A stretch of DNA of 64,000 bases from Vogesella aquatica. GTDB taxonomy: Bacteria > Pseudomonadota > Gammaproteobacteria > Burkholderiales > Chromobacteriaceae. Below are positions 40,502 through 48,496 of this stretch, piece by piece. Location of the stretch: contig NZ_JAQQLF010000017.1 of the NCBI RefSeq assembly GCF_028548455.1, positions 1 through 64,000 of the forward strand, read 5' to 3'. The first letter of the stretch is position 1; each line of letters starts with the position of its first letter. The position numbers were made by a program, and so were the translations under genes. A model generated the notes under the pieces. The model had not been told where the DNA came from. It saw nothing but the letters and a program-made list of their open reading frames with translations, and did no database searches.

Positions 40502-41638
40502 TTAGCCGTTAACGTTCAGCTTCTTGATGCCCAGTGCTTTGGCAGCTTCAACCAGGCTGGTGGCCTGCTTTTTCAGCGCGGCAACCGTGGCTTGCACGCG
40601 GCTGCGGCCTTCTTTTTTCACGATTTCCTGGTCGAAAGGTGCCTGGATGCCTTCAGCGGCTTTCAGGGTGGCTTCCATATCGGCAGTGACACGCTCGGCG
40701 GTTTTGGCGTTGCTGGTGGCAACCAGGTCACGCAGGCTGGCACCTTTTACCACGCTGCCATCAGCACGCTTGTACTCGCCCAGCCATACGTTCTGGATGC
40801 CTTTGGCGTTGGTAATGATGTCGCGGTGGGTGTTGTCGGAGAAGCAGCTGTGTTCGTCTTCCTGGTTGCGGCTATCCAGTGCCACCTCCATGCGCTCGCC
40901 AGCCAGCTCGGCGCGCGACAGTACGCCAATACCCACCATGATCTGGCGGATGGCGTCCGGGTTCTTGGCGAATTTGGCGCGGTAGTTGTTGCTGCCCGGT
41001 TTCCACTGGCTGGTAACACTGGCCAGGTCGTCCACCAGCAGTTCGGCGGCGACTTTCAGGTACTCGCGGCGGCGGTCGGCGTTAGGGGCTTTGCCGTCGA
41101 CAAAGTCGGTAAAGCTGCGTTTGCCCGGCCCGGCTACGTCAAAGTCCTGGCCCCACAGCAGGAATTCGATGGCGTGATAGCCGGTGGAGACGTTTTCTTC
41201 ACCGCCGCGCTCGTTCAGCGACGACAGTTTTTCTTTGGTGATGGCGACTTTGCGGTTGTTGATGATGCCTGCGTTCGGTTTGCCCTTCACGCCATCAATA
41301 TAGGCTTCGTCCAGTGGCCAGGCGTTGATCTGGCCTTCCGGGCCTTTGGCGTCGTCGATCGGGCCGCCGTAGAAGCGGAAAGCTTCGGTCTGGCCGTATG
41401 GCTCGCGTGCCGCCAGCCAGGTCTTGCGTGCTTTGGCCAGAGTGTCTTCGGTCGGCGCGGCCACAAAGGCATCGATCGCTGCTTTCAGTTCACGCGCGCC
41501 TTGCAGCGAATCTTCGTAGCTGGCAAAAACAATCTGGCTATAGGTTTCTACCACGCTGGTACGGGTAACATCCGCGGCGAAAGCCGCAGGGGCGAGCAGG
41601 GCAGAACCAAGGGCGAGAGCAAGCAGTGTCTGGCGCAT
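40502..41638 (-). CDS. Imelysin-family iron-regulated protein (IrpA-like)
   Basis: Exported protein of 378 residues (signal peptide ends AAFA/ADV) with the classical imelysin GYHAIEFLLWGQD motif, the GxHxxE signature, near residue 143. KTWLAAREPYGQTEAFRFY and WPLDEAYIDGV are further family marks. It is the first gene of the operon that reads leftwards to DUF1513. A perfect 7-3-7 inverted repeat that fits a Fur box lies 40 bases before its start. The ATG at 41638 is preferred over an upstream frame because it starts the signal peptide. Confidence 0.92.
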   Translation of the reverse strand: MRQTLLALALGSALLAPAAFAADVTRTSVVETYSQIVFASYEDSLQGARELKAAIDAFVAAPTEDTLAKARKTWLAAREPYGQTEAFRFYGGPIDDAKGPEGQINAWPLDEAYIDGVKGKPNAGIINNRKVAITKEKLSSLNERGGEENVSTGYHAIEFLLWGQDFDVAGPGKRSFTDFVDGKAPNADRRREYLKVAAELLVDDLASVTSQWKPGSNNYRAKFAKNPDAIRQIMVGIGVLSRAELAGERMEVALDSRNQEDEHSCFSDNTHRDIITNAKGIQNVWLGEYKRADGSVVKGASLRDLVATSNAKTAERVTADMEATLKAAEGIQAPFDQEIVKKEGRSRVQATVAALKKQATSLVEAAKALGIKKLNVNG

Positions 41639-41677
41639 GAACGTGTATCTCTTTATTGGTTGTAAAAAGTAGTACTG

Positions 41678-41694
41678 ATGATAAGTATTATCAT
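41678..41694 (-). promoter_or_regulatory. Fur box before the imelysin operon
   Basis: ATGATAA-GTA-TTATCAT is a perfect inverted repeat that matches the Fur consensus core (GATAATGATAATCATTATC) closely. It lies about 40 bases upstream of the imelysin start, where iron-loaded Fur would block transcription. Iron repression of the whole four-gene operon is inferred. Confidence 0.8.
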
Positions 41695-41828
41695 TTGAGG
41701 AGTCAATTGGCTTGGGTGGCGCTTTATTTTGGCTTGCGCGGGCTTTTTCGTGGTGCGGCGCTGGGTGATGCGCCACCTTCGTGGTATCCTTGCGCCCCTT
41801 TTTTTGCACAGTGACCCGTCACCGTTAC

Positions 41829-42188
41829 ATGCGAGACCCTTGCGATCACTACACTATCGACCTGATTGGCGGCACGCGCGCCAAGCCCGGGCGCAAGCCG
41901 CTGGGCGAGCGCGCCATGACGCCGGCAGAGCGCAAGCGCCGTAGCCGCGAACTGCGCCGCAACCGTTTGCAGGAGCTATCCGTGACGGTAGAGCTTTCGC
42001 GTGATGCGCAAAAGGCGCTGGACAAGATGATCGAGTGGTGGGGGGTGAGCAAGAAGGAAGCCATCAACCGTGCCATGCTGATTGCCTGCCAGTCGCAAAC
42101 CGGGCGCACGGGCACGCTGTTCGAATTCGATGCCGAATTCCTGCTGCCGCAGCCGGTGAAAAAACGCAGCCGGAAAAAAGCCGAATAG
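41829..42188 (+). CDS. Ribbon-helix-helix-like small DNA-binding protein
   Basis: Basic protein of 119 residues. After MRDPCDHYTIDLIGGTRAK comes a stretch rich in Arg and Lys (PGRKPLGERAMTPAERKRRSRELRRNR) of a sort found in small plasmid or phage-linked proteins. Then comes a segment that looks like a ribbon-helix-helix fold (LSVTVELSRDAQKALDKMIEWWGVSKKEAINRAMLIA). The C-terminus is basic (KKRSRKKAE). There is no clear ribosome-binding site at 41829, and a GTG start 48 bases earlier is possible. It neighbours the recombinase/KfrA module but has its own terminator. Confidence 0.72.
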   Translation: MRDPCDHYTIDLIGGTRAKPGRKPLGERAMTPAERKRRSRELRRNRLQELSVTVELSRDAQKALDKMIEWWGVSKKEAINRAMLIACQSQTGRTGTLFEFDAEFLLPQPVKKRSRKKAE

Positions 42189-42202
42189 GCAGTGTGCCAG
42201 CA

Positions 42203-42238
42203 AAAAAGCCAGTCGATTATGACTGGCTTTTTTTATTG
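42203..42238. terminator. Bidirectional intrinsic terminator
   Basis: AAAAAGCCAGTC (42203-42214) pairs with GACTGGCTTTTT (42221-42232) around GATTAT, and the T-run continues to 42235. It lies between the convergent small DNA-binding protein and recombinase genes and has T-runs on both strands. Confidence 0.85.
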
Positions 42239-42264
42239 CTACTTTTGCTGCTACGCAGTGCCCC

Positions 42265-43362
42265 TTAATCGCTTTTCATTTTTTCGTTGCCTGTGGAGAT
42301 GGCGGGCAGGTTCTGCATGGCAGCGTGGCGGGCATCGTCTTCGCTATGCAGATAGCGCCGCGTGGTCTGTATGCTGCCATGGCGCAGGTTCTGGCTCACC
42401 ATCAGCAAACTAATGCCTGCATCCAGCTGGTGCGTGGCGGCCGTGTGGCGTAGCCAGTGCGTGCTGGCTTGCTGCAAGCTTGGCCGCATGGTGTCGGGTG
42501 CCTGCTCGGCTGCGCGTCGCAGAATCTCTTTTATCAATAGATAAAGTGCCTTATCGCTAATGCCTTGCTGTGCGCCACGGCCGTCGGCCAAGCGACAAAG
42601 CAGCGGGGTGTCTTCCTGGCTGCCGGGTAGCGGGCTCAGGCCAAGGTGCTGGCGGTAGCGCTGTAGCGCCGCCAGCAAAGGCGGGCTGACGGGTATGTCG
42701 CCGGTGCCGGTTTTGCCGTGTACGCGCCACCACCAGTTGCCGCGTTTCTGATGTATATCACCCATGCGCGCCGCGCTGGCCTCGCTGCGGCGTGCGCCGC
42801 TGTAATACAGCAAGCTGAATGCCCAGATGGCACGTTCGCGGTGTGCCAGTTGTCGTGGCGAATTGGCTGGCAGTGTTTGCAGGGTGTGGCAAATGTGGGC
42901 CCAGCAGTCTGCGTCAAAAAAGCGGCCATTCTCTACCGTGCGGCGCTGTCTTGGAGACTTGTGCAGGCGGAATGGGTTGCCATTCAGGTGGCCGGCATGA
43001 TTCAGATAGCTGTATAGCCCGCCCAGGATGGTAAAGGCGTGTTCGATGCTACTGGCAGAGAGCGGCCCTGTAAGCGGGCGCCACTGCGGGTGGCTGCGCG
43101 GCACGGCTGGGCCTATCCATTGCTCTGCGGGGTGGGGGTGGGCCAAAAAACGCCGGTAGTCGTGGACATCCTCCCTTTTTACATTGGCCAGGCCTTGCTG
43201 TCGGCTCCCCAGCCATAGCAGAAAGCGCTCGGCTTCTTTGCGATAACTGCGCAGGGTGGCCGGGCGCTGGGCGTATTCCGCCAGCCACACCAGCACCGCT
43301 TCGGTATCGCTGTTGGCGCTGATCAGGCTGTTTTGCGGGGTGGGGGCGAGTTCTGGCAGCAA
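42265..43362 (-). CDS. Tyrosine recombinase/integrase
   Basis: Tyrosine recombinase of about 365 residues. The N-terminal core-binding domain starts near VLVWLAEYAQRPATLRSYRKEAERFLLWL. The catalytic residues are visible: Arg in YYSGARRSEA, Lys in GKTGTGDIP, His-x-x-Arg in HWLRHTAATH, His in LRHGSIQTTRRY and the nucleophile Tyr in that same stretch. No ATG fits after the promoter at 43397-43425; TTG 43360-43362, with an AAAG-rich leader, is my best start. It is divergent from the KfrA-like gene. I see no attachment repeats or other mobile-element genes, so its target is unknown. Confidence 0.85.
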   Translation of the reverse strand: MLPELAPTPQNSLISANSDTEAVLVWLAEYAQRPATLRSYRKEAERFLLWLGSRQQGLANVKREDVHDYRRFLAHPHPAEQWIGPAVPRSHPQWRPLTGPLSASSIEHAFTILGGLYSYLNHAGHLNGNPFRLHKSPRQRRTVENGRFFDADCWAHICHTLQTLPANSPRQLAHRERAIWAFSLLYYSGARRSEASAARMGDIHQKRGNWWWRVHGKTGTGDIPVSPPLLAALQRYRQHLGLSPLPGSQEDTPLLCRLADGRGAQQGISDKALYLLIKEILRRAAEQAPDTMRPSLQQASTHWLRHTAATHQLDAGISLLMVSQNLRHGSIQTTRRYLHSEDDARHAAMQNLPAISTGNEKMKSD

Positions 43363-43388
43363 TTTTTGCGGCTTTCTTTGATAAAAAG

Positions 43389-43425
43389 TTCCGATAAGTA
43401 TAATTATCGGAAAAATAATTGGCAA
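43389..43425 (-). promoter_or_regulatory. Recombinase promoter overlapped by a perfect palindrome
   Basis: On the minus strand TTGCCA (43420-43425), 17 bases, then TATACT (43397-43402) form a close sigma-70 promoter for the recombinase. A palindrome with 9-bp arms (TTCCGATAA, six bases, TTATCGGAA; 43389-43412) covers the -10. A bound protein would block transcription. KfrA, encoded divergently, is the natural candidate (inference). The region is far more AT-rich than its surroundings. Confidence 0.7.
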
Positions 43426-43443
43426 ATCATTAAAAATTACATG

Positions 43444-43482
43444 TATTACGTAATAAATATTAAGAGGCAAAAAGGGTATAAT
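43444..43482 (+). promoter_or_regulatory. KfrA-side promoter with palindromic operator
   Basis: A perfect TATAAT lies at 43477-43482, with the -35 area near 43454-43459. A perfect 12-bp palindrome, TATTACGTAATA (43444-43455), overlaps the upstream edge of this -35. KfrA of plasmid RK2 is known to bind palindromes at its own promoter, so autorepression is plausible. This promoter overlaps ATG 43481 and so rules it out as the gene start. Confidence 0.6.
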
Positions 43483-43504
43483 GCGTAAAAATCAGGAGGT
43501 TGTT

Positions 43505-44572
43505 ATGGATATCTATGCGCGCATCCGGCAGGTGGCTTTTGATATGGTGGCGGAGGGGGAGTGGCCTACGGTGGTAGAGGTGCGGGCACGGCTAGGGACT
43601 GGCTCGAACACCACTATCAACAACACGCTGAAGCAGTGGCGGCAGGAGTTTCTGTCGCGCATGGCGACCAGTGTGCGCCGGCCAGACTGGCCGCCGGCAC
43701 TGGCGGATGCCTTTGGCCAGCTATGGCAAAAGGCTTGCGACTTGGCAGAGGAAAACCTGGCCACGCTGCGCGAGGAGGTTAACCTCAAGCTGGAGCAGGT
43801 GGTGGCAGAGTTGGCCGCCGCGCAGCGCGAGCTGGATGCGCGCGCAGATCAGTTGGTCAGCCTTTCTGCCGAGCTGGCGCAGCAGCGCGAGCAGGGGCAG
43901 CAGGCCAGGCAGCAACTGGCGGAAGAGCAGGGGCGGCGACAGGCGCTGGAAGAAAGCGTGTCCGGCCTGGCGGCATCGCTGGACGAGGCACGTACGCAAA
44001 CCTTGCAGCAACAAAAAGAAGCGGATGAGCGCGTAGCGGCGCTGGAGGCGCGCCAGGAAGCGCGCGTGCAGCAGCTGGCTGCCGAGGCCGCGCAGCGCGA
44101 GGCGCTGGCGTACGAGCGCTTTGAAGGCATGCGCGTACGTTTGTACGAGCAAGTCGAGGAAGAGCGTGCGCAAATGAAGCAGCGCATGCAGCTGCTGGAG
44201 CAGCAGCTGGCGGCGGCGACGCAGCAGCTGGATGGTTTGCGGCGTCAGCAGCAACAGCAGCAAGCGGACAGTGCGCGCGAGCTGGGCAAGGCCGCGGCTA
44301 TGCAAGAAGCTGCGGCGCAGCGTGAAACACAACTGCAGCAGGCCTGTCAGCAGTGGCAGCAGGCAGACGTGGAGCGCCAGCAGCAGTTGATGGCGCTGGC
44401 GGGCGAGGCGTCGGCCCTGCGTACCGAGCTGCTGATCGTGCGCGAGCAGCGCATGCCGCAATTGCTGCAATGGCTGCTACTGCATCGCGAACAGTTGGCC
44501 GCACTGCCGGCGAACGAGGCGGCGGTGCAGTTGGCGGGCTGGCTGGGCTTGTCGGCTGAATCAGCCGAATAG
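43505..44572 (+). CDS. kfrA: KfrA-like DNA-binding coiled-coil protein
   Basis: Protein of 355 residues related to KfrA. The N-terminal DNA-binding domain (about 1-75, including EGEWPTVVEVRARLGTGSNTTINNTLKQW) is followed by a very long coiled coil (about 80-325) with repeated Glu/Gln/Leu-rich heptads. KfrA proteins are usually plasmid-encoded partition or architecture factors. Here it lies in a chromosomal setting opposite a tyrosine recombinase. AGGAGG is five bases before ATG 43505. It overlaps the end of msrC by 12 bases in convergent orientation. Confidence 0.85.
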   Translation: MDIYARIRQVAFDMVAEGEWPTVVEVRARLGTGSNTTINNTLKQWRQEFLSRMATSVRRPDWPPALADAFGQLWQKACDLAEENLATLREEVNLKLEQVVAELAAAQRELDARADQLVSLSAELAQQREQGQQARQQLAEEQGRRQALEESVSGLAASLDEARTQTLQQQKEADERVAALEARQEARVQQLAAEAAQREALAYERFEGMRVRLYEQVEEERAQMKQRMQLLEQQLAAATQQLDGLRRQQQQQQADSARELGKAAAMQEAAAQRETQLQQACQQWQQADVERQQQLMALAGEASALRTELLIVREQRMPQLLQWLLLHREQLAALPANEAAVQLAGWLGLSAESAE

Positions 44573-45046
44573 GCGGCTAAAGCGCGTGCAGATTTGCTCT
44601 AGCGCTACGCGGTCGTTGTCGTCGAACGACGCTAGCTCGATGGAGTCGACATCCAGCACGGCGCGTACGGTGCCGGCTGTATCCAGCAGGGGAACCACGA
44701 TTTCCGAGCGTGACAGTGACGAACAGGCAATGTGGCCAGGGAAGGCGTCGACGTCTGGTACCACCAGGGTGGTGGCCTGCTGCCAGGCGTTGCCGCATAC
44801 GCCTTTGCCTTTGCGGATGCGTGTGCAGGCGATGGGGCCCTGGAAGGGGGCGAGCACCAGCTCGTCGCCTTTTACCAGATAAAAGCCGGTCCACAGCCAG
44901 CCAAAGGTGTGGTGTATGGCGGCTGCGGTGTTAGCCATGGCGGCAATCAGGTCGTCTTCACTATCGATCAGGGCAAAAGCCTGCGGTAGCAGGGTGGCGT
45001 AGCGCTCGGCCTTGGTCTGGCCGTCGATGATCAGGTTTTCAGCCAT
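44561..45046 (-). CDS. msrC: Free methionine-(R)-sulfoxide reductase (GAF domain)
   Basis: GAF-domain enzyme of 161 residues that reduces free methionine-R-sulfoxide. It has the family pattern GPIACTRIRKGKGVCGNAWQQ, then VVPDVDAFPGHIACSSLSRSEIVVPL, which supplies the three redox cysteines, and VLDVDSIELASFDDNDR. The ATG at 45046 is preferred over 45052 because AGGA lies six bases before it. It is the only antioxidant gene in this stretch and is not in an operon with its neighbours. Confidence 0.93.
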   Translation of the reverse strand: MAENLIIDGQTKAERYATLLPQAFALIDSEDDLIAAMANTAAAIHHTFGWLWTGFYLVKGDELVLAPFQGPIACTRIRKGKGVCGNAWQQATTLVVPDVDAFPGHIACSSLSRSEIVVPLLDTAGTVRAVLDVDSIELASFDDNDRVALEQICTRFSRLFG

Positions 45047-45084
45047 GCTCATTCCTGGATAAGGTGGAAAGGGCGAGCAGCATA

Positions 45085-45114
45085 ACAAAAAAGCCGGTGG
45101 CTGTGCCCCGGCTT
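45085..45114 (-). terminator. Terminator after phbB
   Basis: Read on the minus strand, AAGCCGG pairs with CCGGCTT around a ten-base loop and is followed by TTTTGTT. It lies between the phbB stop and the msrC gene. Confidence 0.75.
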
Positions 45115-45137
45115 CTGGATGCCTTGCTTGCGCAGGC

Positions 45138-45875
45138 TTACATCATGTGTTGGCCGCCATTGATGGCAAAGTCGGCGCCCGTGATGAAGCCGGCGATATC
45201 GCTGGCCAGGTAGCTTACCAGGCCGGCGATTTCTTCCGGCTGGCCCAGGCGGCCTACCGGGATCTGGGCAATGATCTTGTTGCGCACATCTTCCGGTACG
45301 GCCATCACCATATCGGTGCCGATGTAACCCGGGCTGATCGTGTTGACGGTAATGCCTTTGCGCGCTACTTCCTGCGCCAATGCCATGGTGAAACCGTGCA
45401 TGCCGGCTTTGGCAGCGGAGTAGTTGGTCTGGCCGAACTGCCCCTTTTGGCCATTGATGGAAGAGATGTTGATCACGCGGCCAAAGCCACGCTCCAGCAT
45501 GGCGTCTACCACGGGCTTGCACACATTGAACAGCGAGTCCAGGTTGGTGCTGATAACAGCGTCCCAATCGGCCTTGCCCAGTTTGCGGAAGCTGCTGTCG
45601 CGGGTAATGCCTGCGTTATTTACCAGCACGTCTACCGGGCCGATATCGGCAGTGATCTGGGCAATGGCTGCCTGGCAAGAATCGAAATCGCTCACGTCGC
45701 ATTGTACGGCGTGCACGTCAAAGCCCAGGCCTTTCATGTCTGCTGTCCAGGCTTGTTCTTTGCCGGAGCGGCTGTAGGTGGTTACCACGGTGTGGCCGGA
45801 TTGTGCGAGGGCCTTGCAGATGGCAGTGCCGATGCCGCCCATGCCGCCGGTAACCAGTGCAATTCGTTTTGTCAT
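45138..45875 (-). CDS. phbB: Acetoacetyl-CoA reductase
   Basis: SDR enzyme of 245 residues that makes (R)-3-hydroxybutyryl-CoA for polyhydroxybutyrate. The NADP site is TGGMGGIGTAI, the catalytic Ser, Tyr and Lys are in NISSINGQKGQFGQTNYSAAKAG, and the end SDIAGFITGADFAINGGQHM is typical of PhaB. AGGAG lies eight bases before the ATG. No phaA or phaC gene is adjacent, so the polymer pathway is split or the enzyme serves another acyl-CoA role. Confidence 0.93.
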   Translation of the reverse strand: MTKRIALVTGGMGGIGTAICKALAQSGHTVVTTYSRSGKEQAWTADMKGLGFDVHAVQCDVSDFDSCQAAIAQITADIGPVDVLVNNAGITRDSSFRKLGKADWDAVISTNLDSLFNVCKPVVDAMLERGFGRVINISSINGQKGQFGQTNYSAAKAGMHGFTMALAQEVARKGITVNTISPGYIGTDMVMAVPEDVRNKIIAQIPVGRLGQPEEIAGLVSYLASDIAGFITGADFAINGGQHMM

Positions 45876-45998
45876 GGTGCTGACTCCTTGTCTGTATGTA
45901 ATGTGGGTACACACATTACCGTTGAAATTTTTCTTCTGGGTGACAGATTAGAGTCAGTACCATGAAATGTAAATGGTGTTTTCCCTTATAGATATTAT

Positions 45999-46868
45999 TT
46001 ATTTGGCATCTTGCGCGTGGGTCACCAGTTTTTGGAGTAGTGCCAGCCTGCCCGGGGTGATGTGGCCATCGTCACACGCTAGCTTGATGGCGCAGGATGG
46101 CTCCATGCGGTGGCTGCAGTTGTGGAAGCGGCACTGGCCAATATACGGGCGAATTTCAGGGAATAGCGCTGGCAGCTCGGTAGCGCCGATATGGCCCAGG
46201 CCAAACTCTTGCAAGCCTGGCGAGTCGATCAGGTGGCTTTCGTTGTCCAGATGGTAAAGCGCTGCGTGGGTAGTGGTGTGCTTGCCGGAGTCCAGGGCGA
46301 CGGAGATGTCCCCTACGCGTGCGGCAGCTTCGGGCAGCAAGGCATTGGTCAAAGTGGATTTTCCCATGCCGGATTGTCCGACAAGAACGCTGGTGTGGCC
46401 TTGCAGTAGCGGCCGCAGCTCGGTGGCGCCATCCAGTGCGCTGACCACGGCCAGCTTGTAACCCAGCTTTTCATAGGCTTGCAGCTTCTCTAGCCATGCA
46501 CCGGTTTCGGGCAGGTCGCGCTTGTTGACCAGGATGACCGGCTCGATATCAGCCGCTTCGGCAGCAAGCAGACAGCGGTTCAACAGCTCTTCATTCGGGC
46601 TGGGTACGGCAGCGGTAACAAAGATGATGCGGCTAACGTTGGCCGCAATCAGTTTGGTGCGCCAGTCGTCCTGGCGGTAAAGCAGGCTGCTGCGCTCGTC
46701 TACCGATTCGATGACGGCTTGTTCATCGTTGATGATGCTCAGCTGGACGAAGTCGCCGCAGGCAAAGTCAACGCGCTTGCCGCGGCTGGTGCAGTCGTAG
46801 GTGCGTCCGGCCGTTTCCACGATGAAGCGGCGACCGTAACTACGGATAATCTGGCCTTGCTGTTTCAT
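45999..46868 (-). CDS. rsgA: Ribosome small-subunit GTPase RsgA
   Basis: Circularly permuted GTPase of 289 residues that matures the 30S subunit. An OB fold comes first, then G4 (VNKRDLPE), G1 (GQSGMGKSTL) and G3 (DSPGLQEFGL) in permuted order. The C-terminal zinc finger uses CRFHNCSHRMEPSCAIKLACDDG-type Cys/His. Its start overlaps the phhB stop by four bases. Together with M48 protease it forms a three-gene unit. Confidence 0.95.
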   Translation of the reverse strand: MKQQGQIIRSYGRRFIVETAGRTYDCTSRGKRVDFACGDFVQLSIINDEQAVIESVDERSSLLYRQDDWRTKLIAANVSRIIFVTAAVPSPNEELLNRCLLAAEAADIEPVILVNKRDLPETGAWLEKLQAYEKLGYKLAVVSALDGATELRPLLQGHTSVLVGQSGMGKSTLTNALLPEAAARVGDISVALDSGKHTTTHAALYHLDNESHLIDSPGLQEFGLGHIGATELPALFPEIRPYIGQCRFHNCSHRMEPSCAIKLACDDGHITPGRLALLQKLVTHAQDAK

Positions 46869-47191
46869 GCGCGGGGAAGCAGGGCTTCTGCTTTGGCGGC
46901 ACAGATGAAATCGTTCAGCGTCAGGCCGCCGGCGTCGTGGGTGCTGAAGCGCACCACCGCGCGGTTGTAGTGTACCGACATGTCCGGGTGATGGTCTTCG
47001 GCGTGGGCTACCCAGGCCAGGGCATTCACGAAGGCCATGGTTTTGTAATAATCACCAAACATGAAGGTTTTGACCAGTTCGATGCCTTCTACGTGCCATT
47101 GCGGCAGATGGCCCAGCAGCTCGCTAACGGTTTGCTGGCTTAGTGGGTGGGCGCCGTGTTGAGCCTCGCAGTGTAGCTCGAGCAGATTCAT
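46865..47191 (-). CDS. phhB: Pterin-4a-carbinolamine dehydratase
   Basis: Pterin recycling enzyme of 108 residues. FGDYYKTMAFVNALAWVAHAEDHHPDMSVHYNRAVVRFSTHDAGGLTLNDF contains the family His-His-Pro-Asp core. It regenerates the tetrahydropterin cofactor used by phenylalanine hydroxylase, although no phhA gene lies in this window. It overlaps the genes on both sides by four bases, so translation is coupled across the unit. Confidence 0.93.
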   Translation of the reverse strand: MNLLELHCEAQHGAHPLSQQTVSELLGHLPQWHVEGIELVKTFMFGDYYKTMAFVNALAWVAHAEDHHPDMSVHYNRAVVRFSTHDAGGLTLNDFICAAKAEALLPRA

Positions 47192-48432
47192 GTCGTGGTT
47201 CCTTGCAGATGGGCGATACGCAGGCTCGCCGGTGGGTGGGAGTCGTAAAATGCGGAGTGTAGCGGGTCTGGCGTGAGCGTGCTTGCATTGTCACGGTAGA
47301 GCTTGAGCAATGCGCTTTGCAGTGCGCCGGCCGAGCTGTTGGCTGCGGCGTAGTCATCGGCTTGGTATTCCTGCTGGCGCGATAGCAGGCTGCCTAATGG
47401 CGCCAGTAAAAAAGTAAAACCGGGGGCGCATAGAATGAAGAGCAGCAGCGAGTTGGCCGCATTGCCCTGGCTGACGTTCAGCCCGCTGTGAAAATCGGCG
47501 TTGTACATCAGCGCGGCAAAAGCCGCCAGAAAAAGCAGCGTGCTGGCAAAAGTCAGTGCCAGACGTGTGCGGATGTGGCCGTGGTGAAAATGGCCCAGCT
47601 CGTGCGCCAGTACCGCCTCGATCTCGTCAGCATCCAGTTGTTCCAGCAGGGTGTCAAAAAACACGATGCGTTTGTTCTGGCCCAGGCCGGTAAAGTAAGC
47701 GTTGCCATGTGCAGAGCGGCGCGAGCCATCCATCACAAACAGGCCCTTGCTGGTAAAACCGCAGCGCTGCAGCAGTGCCTGTATGCGGCTTTCTAGTGCG
47801 CTGTCTTGCAGTGGTGCAAAGCGGTTGAAGTGCGGAGCGATGAGTGTAGGGTAGGCCCAGCTTAGCAATAGTACAAAGCCGCACCATGCCAGCCACGTCC
47901 ATAGCCAGAAGTACGGCCCGCCGTTTGCTAGCAGCCACAGCGCCCCGGCGAGCACGGGGGCGCCGATCAGTATGCCTAGCAACGCACTGCGCAGCAGGTC
48001 GGCCGCAAACAGTGCCGGCGTGGTCCGGTTGAAGCCGAAGCGGCGTTCCAGCACGAAAGTGCGATACACGGAAAGTGGTAAGCCTGCGCAGCTGCTGGCC
48101 AGCAGGCACAGCGCTATGGTGCACATACCGGCTAGCAATGTATTGTCAAACCAGCTGCTGCCAAGCCGTGCAGCGAGGTTGATGCCGCCGCCGAAGGTCA
48201 GTAGCAGCACGGTGATTGTGTCGAGCAGTAGCCCGGCAATATGCAGCTTGCTGCGGGCGCAGGTATAGTCTGCCGCCTTCTGGTGGGCCTGCAGCGTGAT
48301 GCTGTGAGCAAAGCTGGCGGGCACCTGCTGCCGGTGGTGGTGCACATGCTTGATCTGGCGGCGCGCTAGCCAGGCTTGTGCTGTCAGGCTGCTCATCAGG
48401 GCAAGCAGGGTGGCCCATGAAAATGCATTCAT
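47188..48432 (-). CDS. M48 family zinc metalloprotease (Ste24-like)
   Basis: Membrane metalloprotease of 414 residues. The zinc site is HELGHFHHGH (the HExxH core) near residue 280, with the third ligand Glu in EYQADDYAA. Hydrophobic segments cover both ends. The family includes CAAX-type proteases and bacterial M48 quality-control proteases. The overlap with phhB is conserved in many betaproteobacteria. The gene is divergent from orn, separated by 64 bases. Confidence 0.9.
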   Translation of the reverse strand: MNAFSWATLLALMSSLTAQAWLARRQIKHVHHHRQQVPASFAHSITLQAHQKAADYTCARSKLHIAGLLLDTITVLLLTFGGGINLAARLGSSWFDNTLLAGMCTIALCLLASSCAGLPLSVYRTFVLERRFGFNRTTPALFAADLLRSALLGILIGAPVLAGALWLLANGGPYFWLWTWLAWCGFVLLLSWAYPTLIAPHFNRFAPLQDSALESRIQALLQRCGFTSKGLFVMDGSRRSAHGNAYFTGLGQNKRIVFFDTLLEQLDADEIEAVLAHELGHFHHGHIRTRLALTFASTLLFLAAFAALMYNADFHSGLNVSQGNAANSLLLFILCAPGFTFLLAPLGSLLSRQQEYQADDYAAANSSAGALQSALLKLYRDNASTLTPDPLHSAFYDSHPPASLRIAHLQGTTT

Positions 48433-48496
48433 CGAGTACGTTTGCCCTGTATGGGGTAAATGTCAGAAAATGGCTGAATTTTGAAAGAGACTCATT

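Noticed and set aside
42189-44572. Complete integrated plasmid or genomic island around the recombinase
   Set aside because: No replication, transfer or phage genes, no tRNA insertion site and no direct repeats were seen. Only the two-gene module and perhaps the RHH protein remain.
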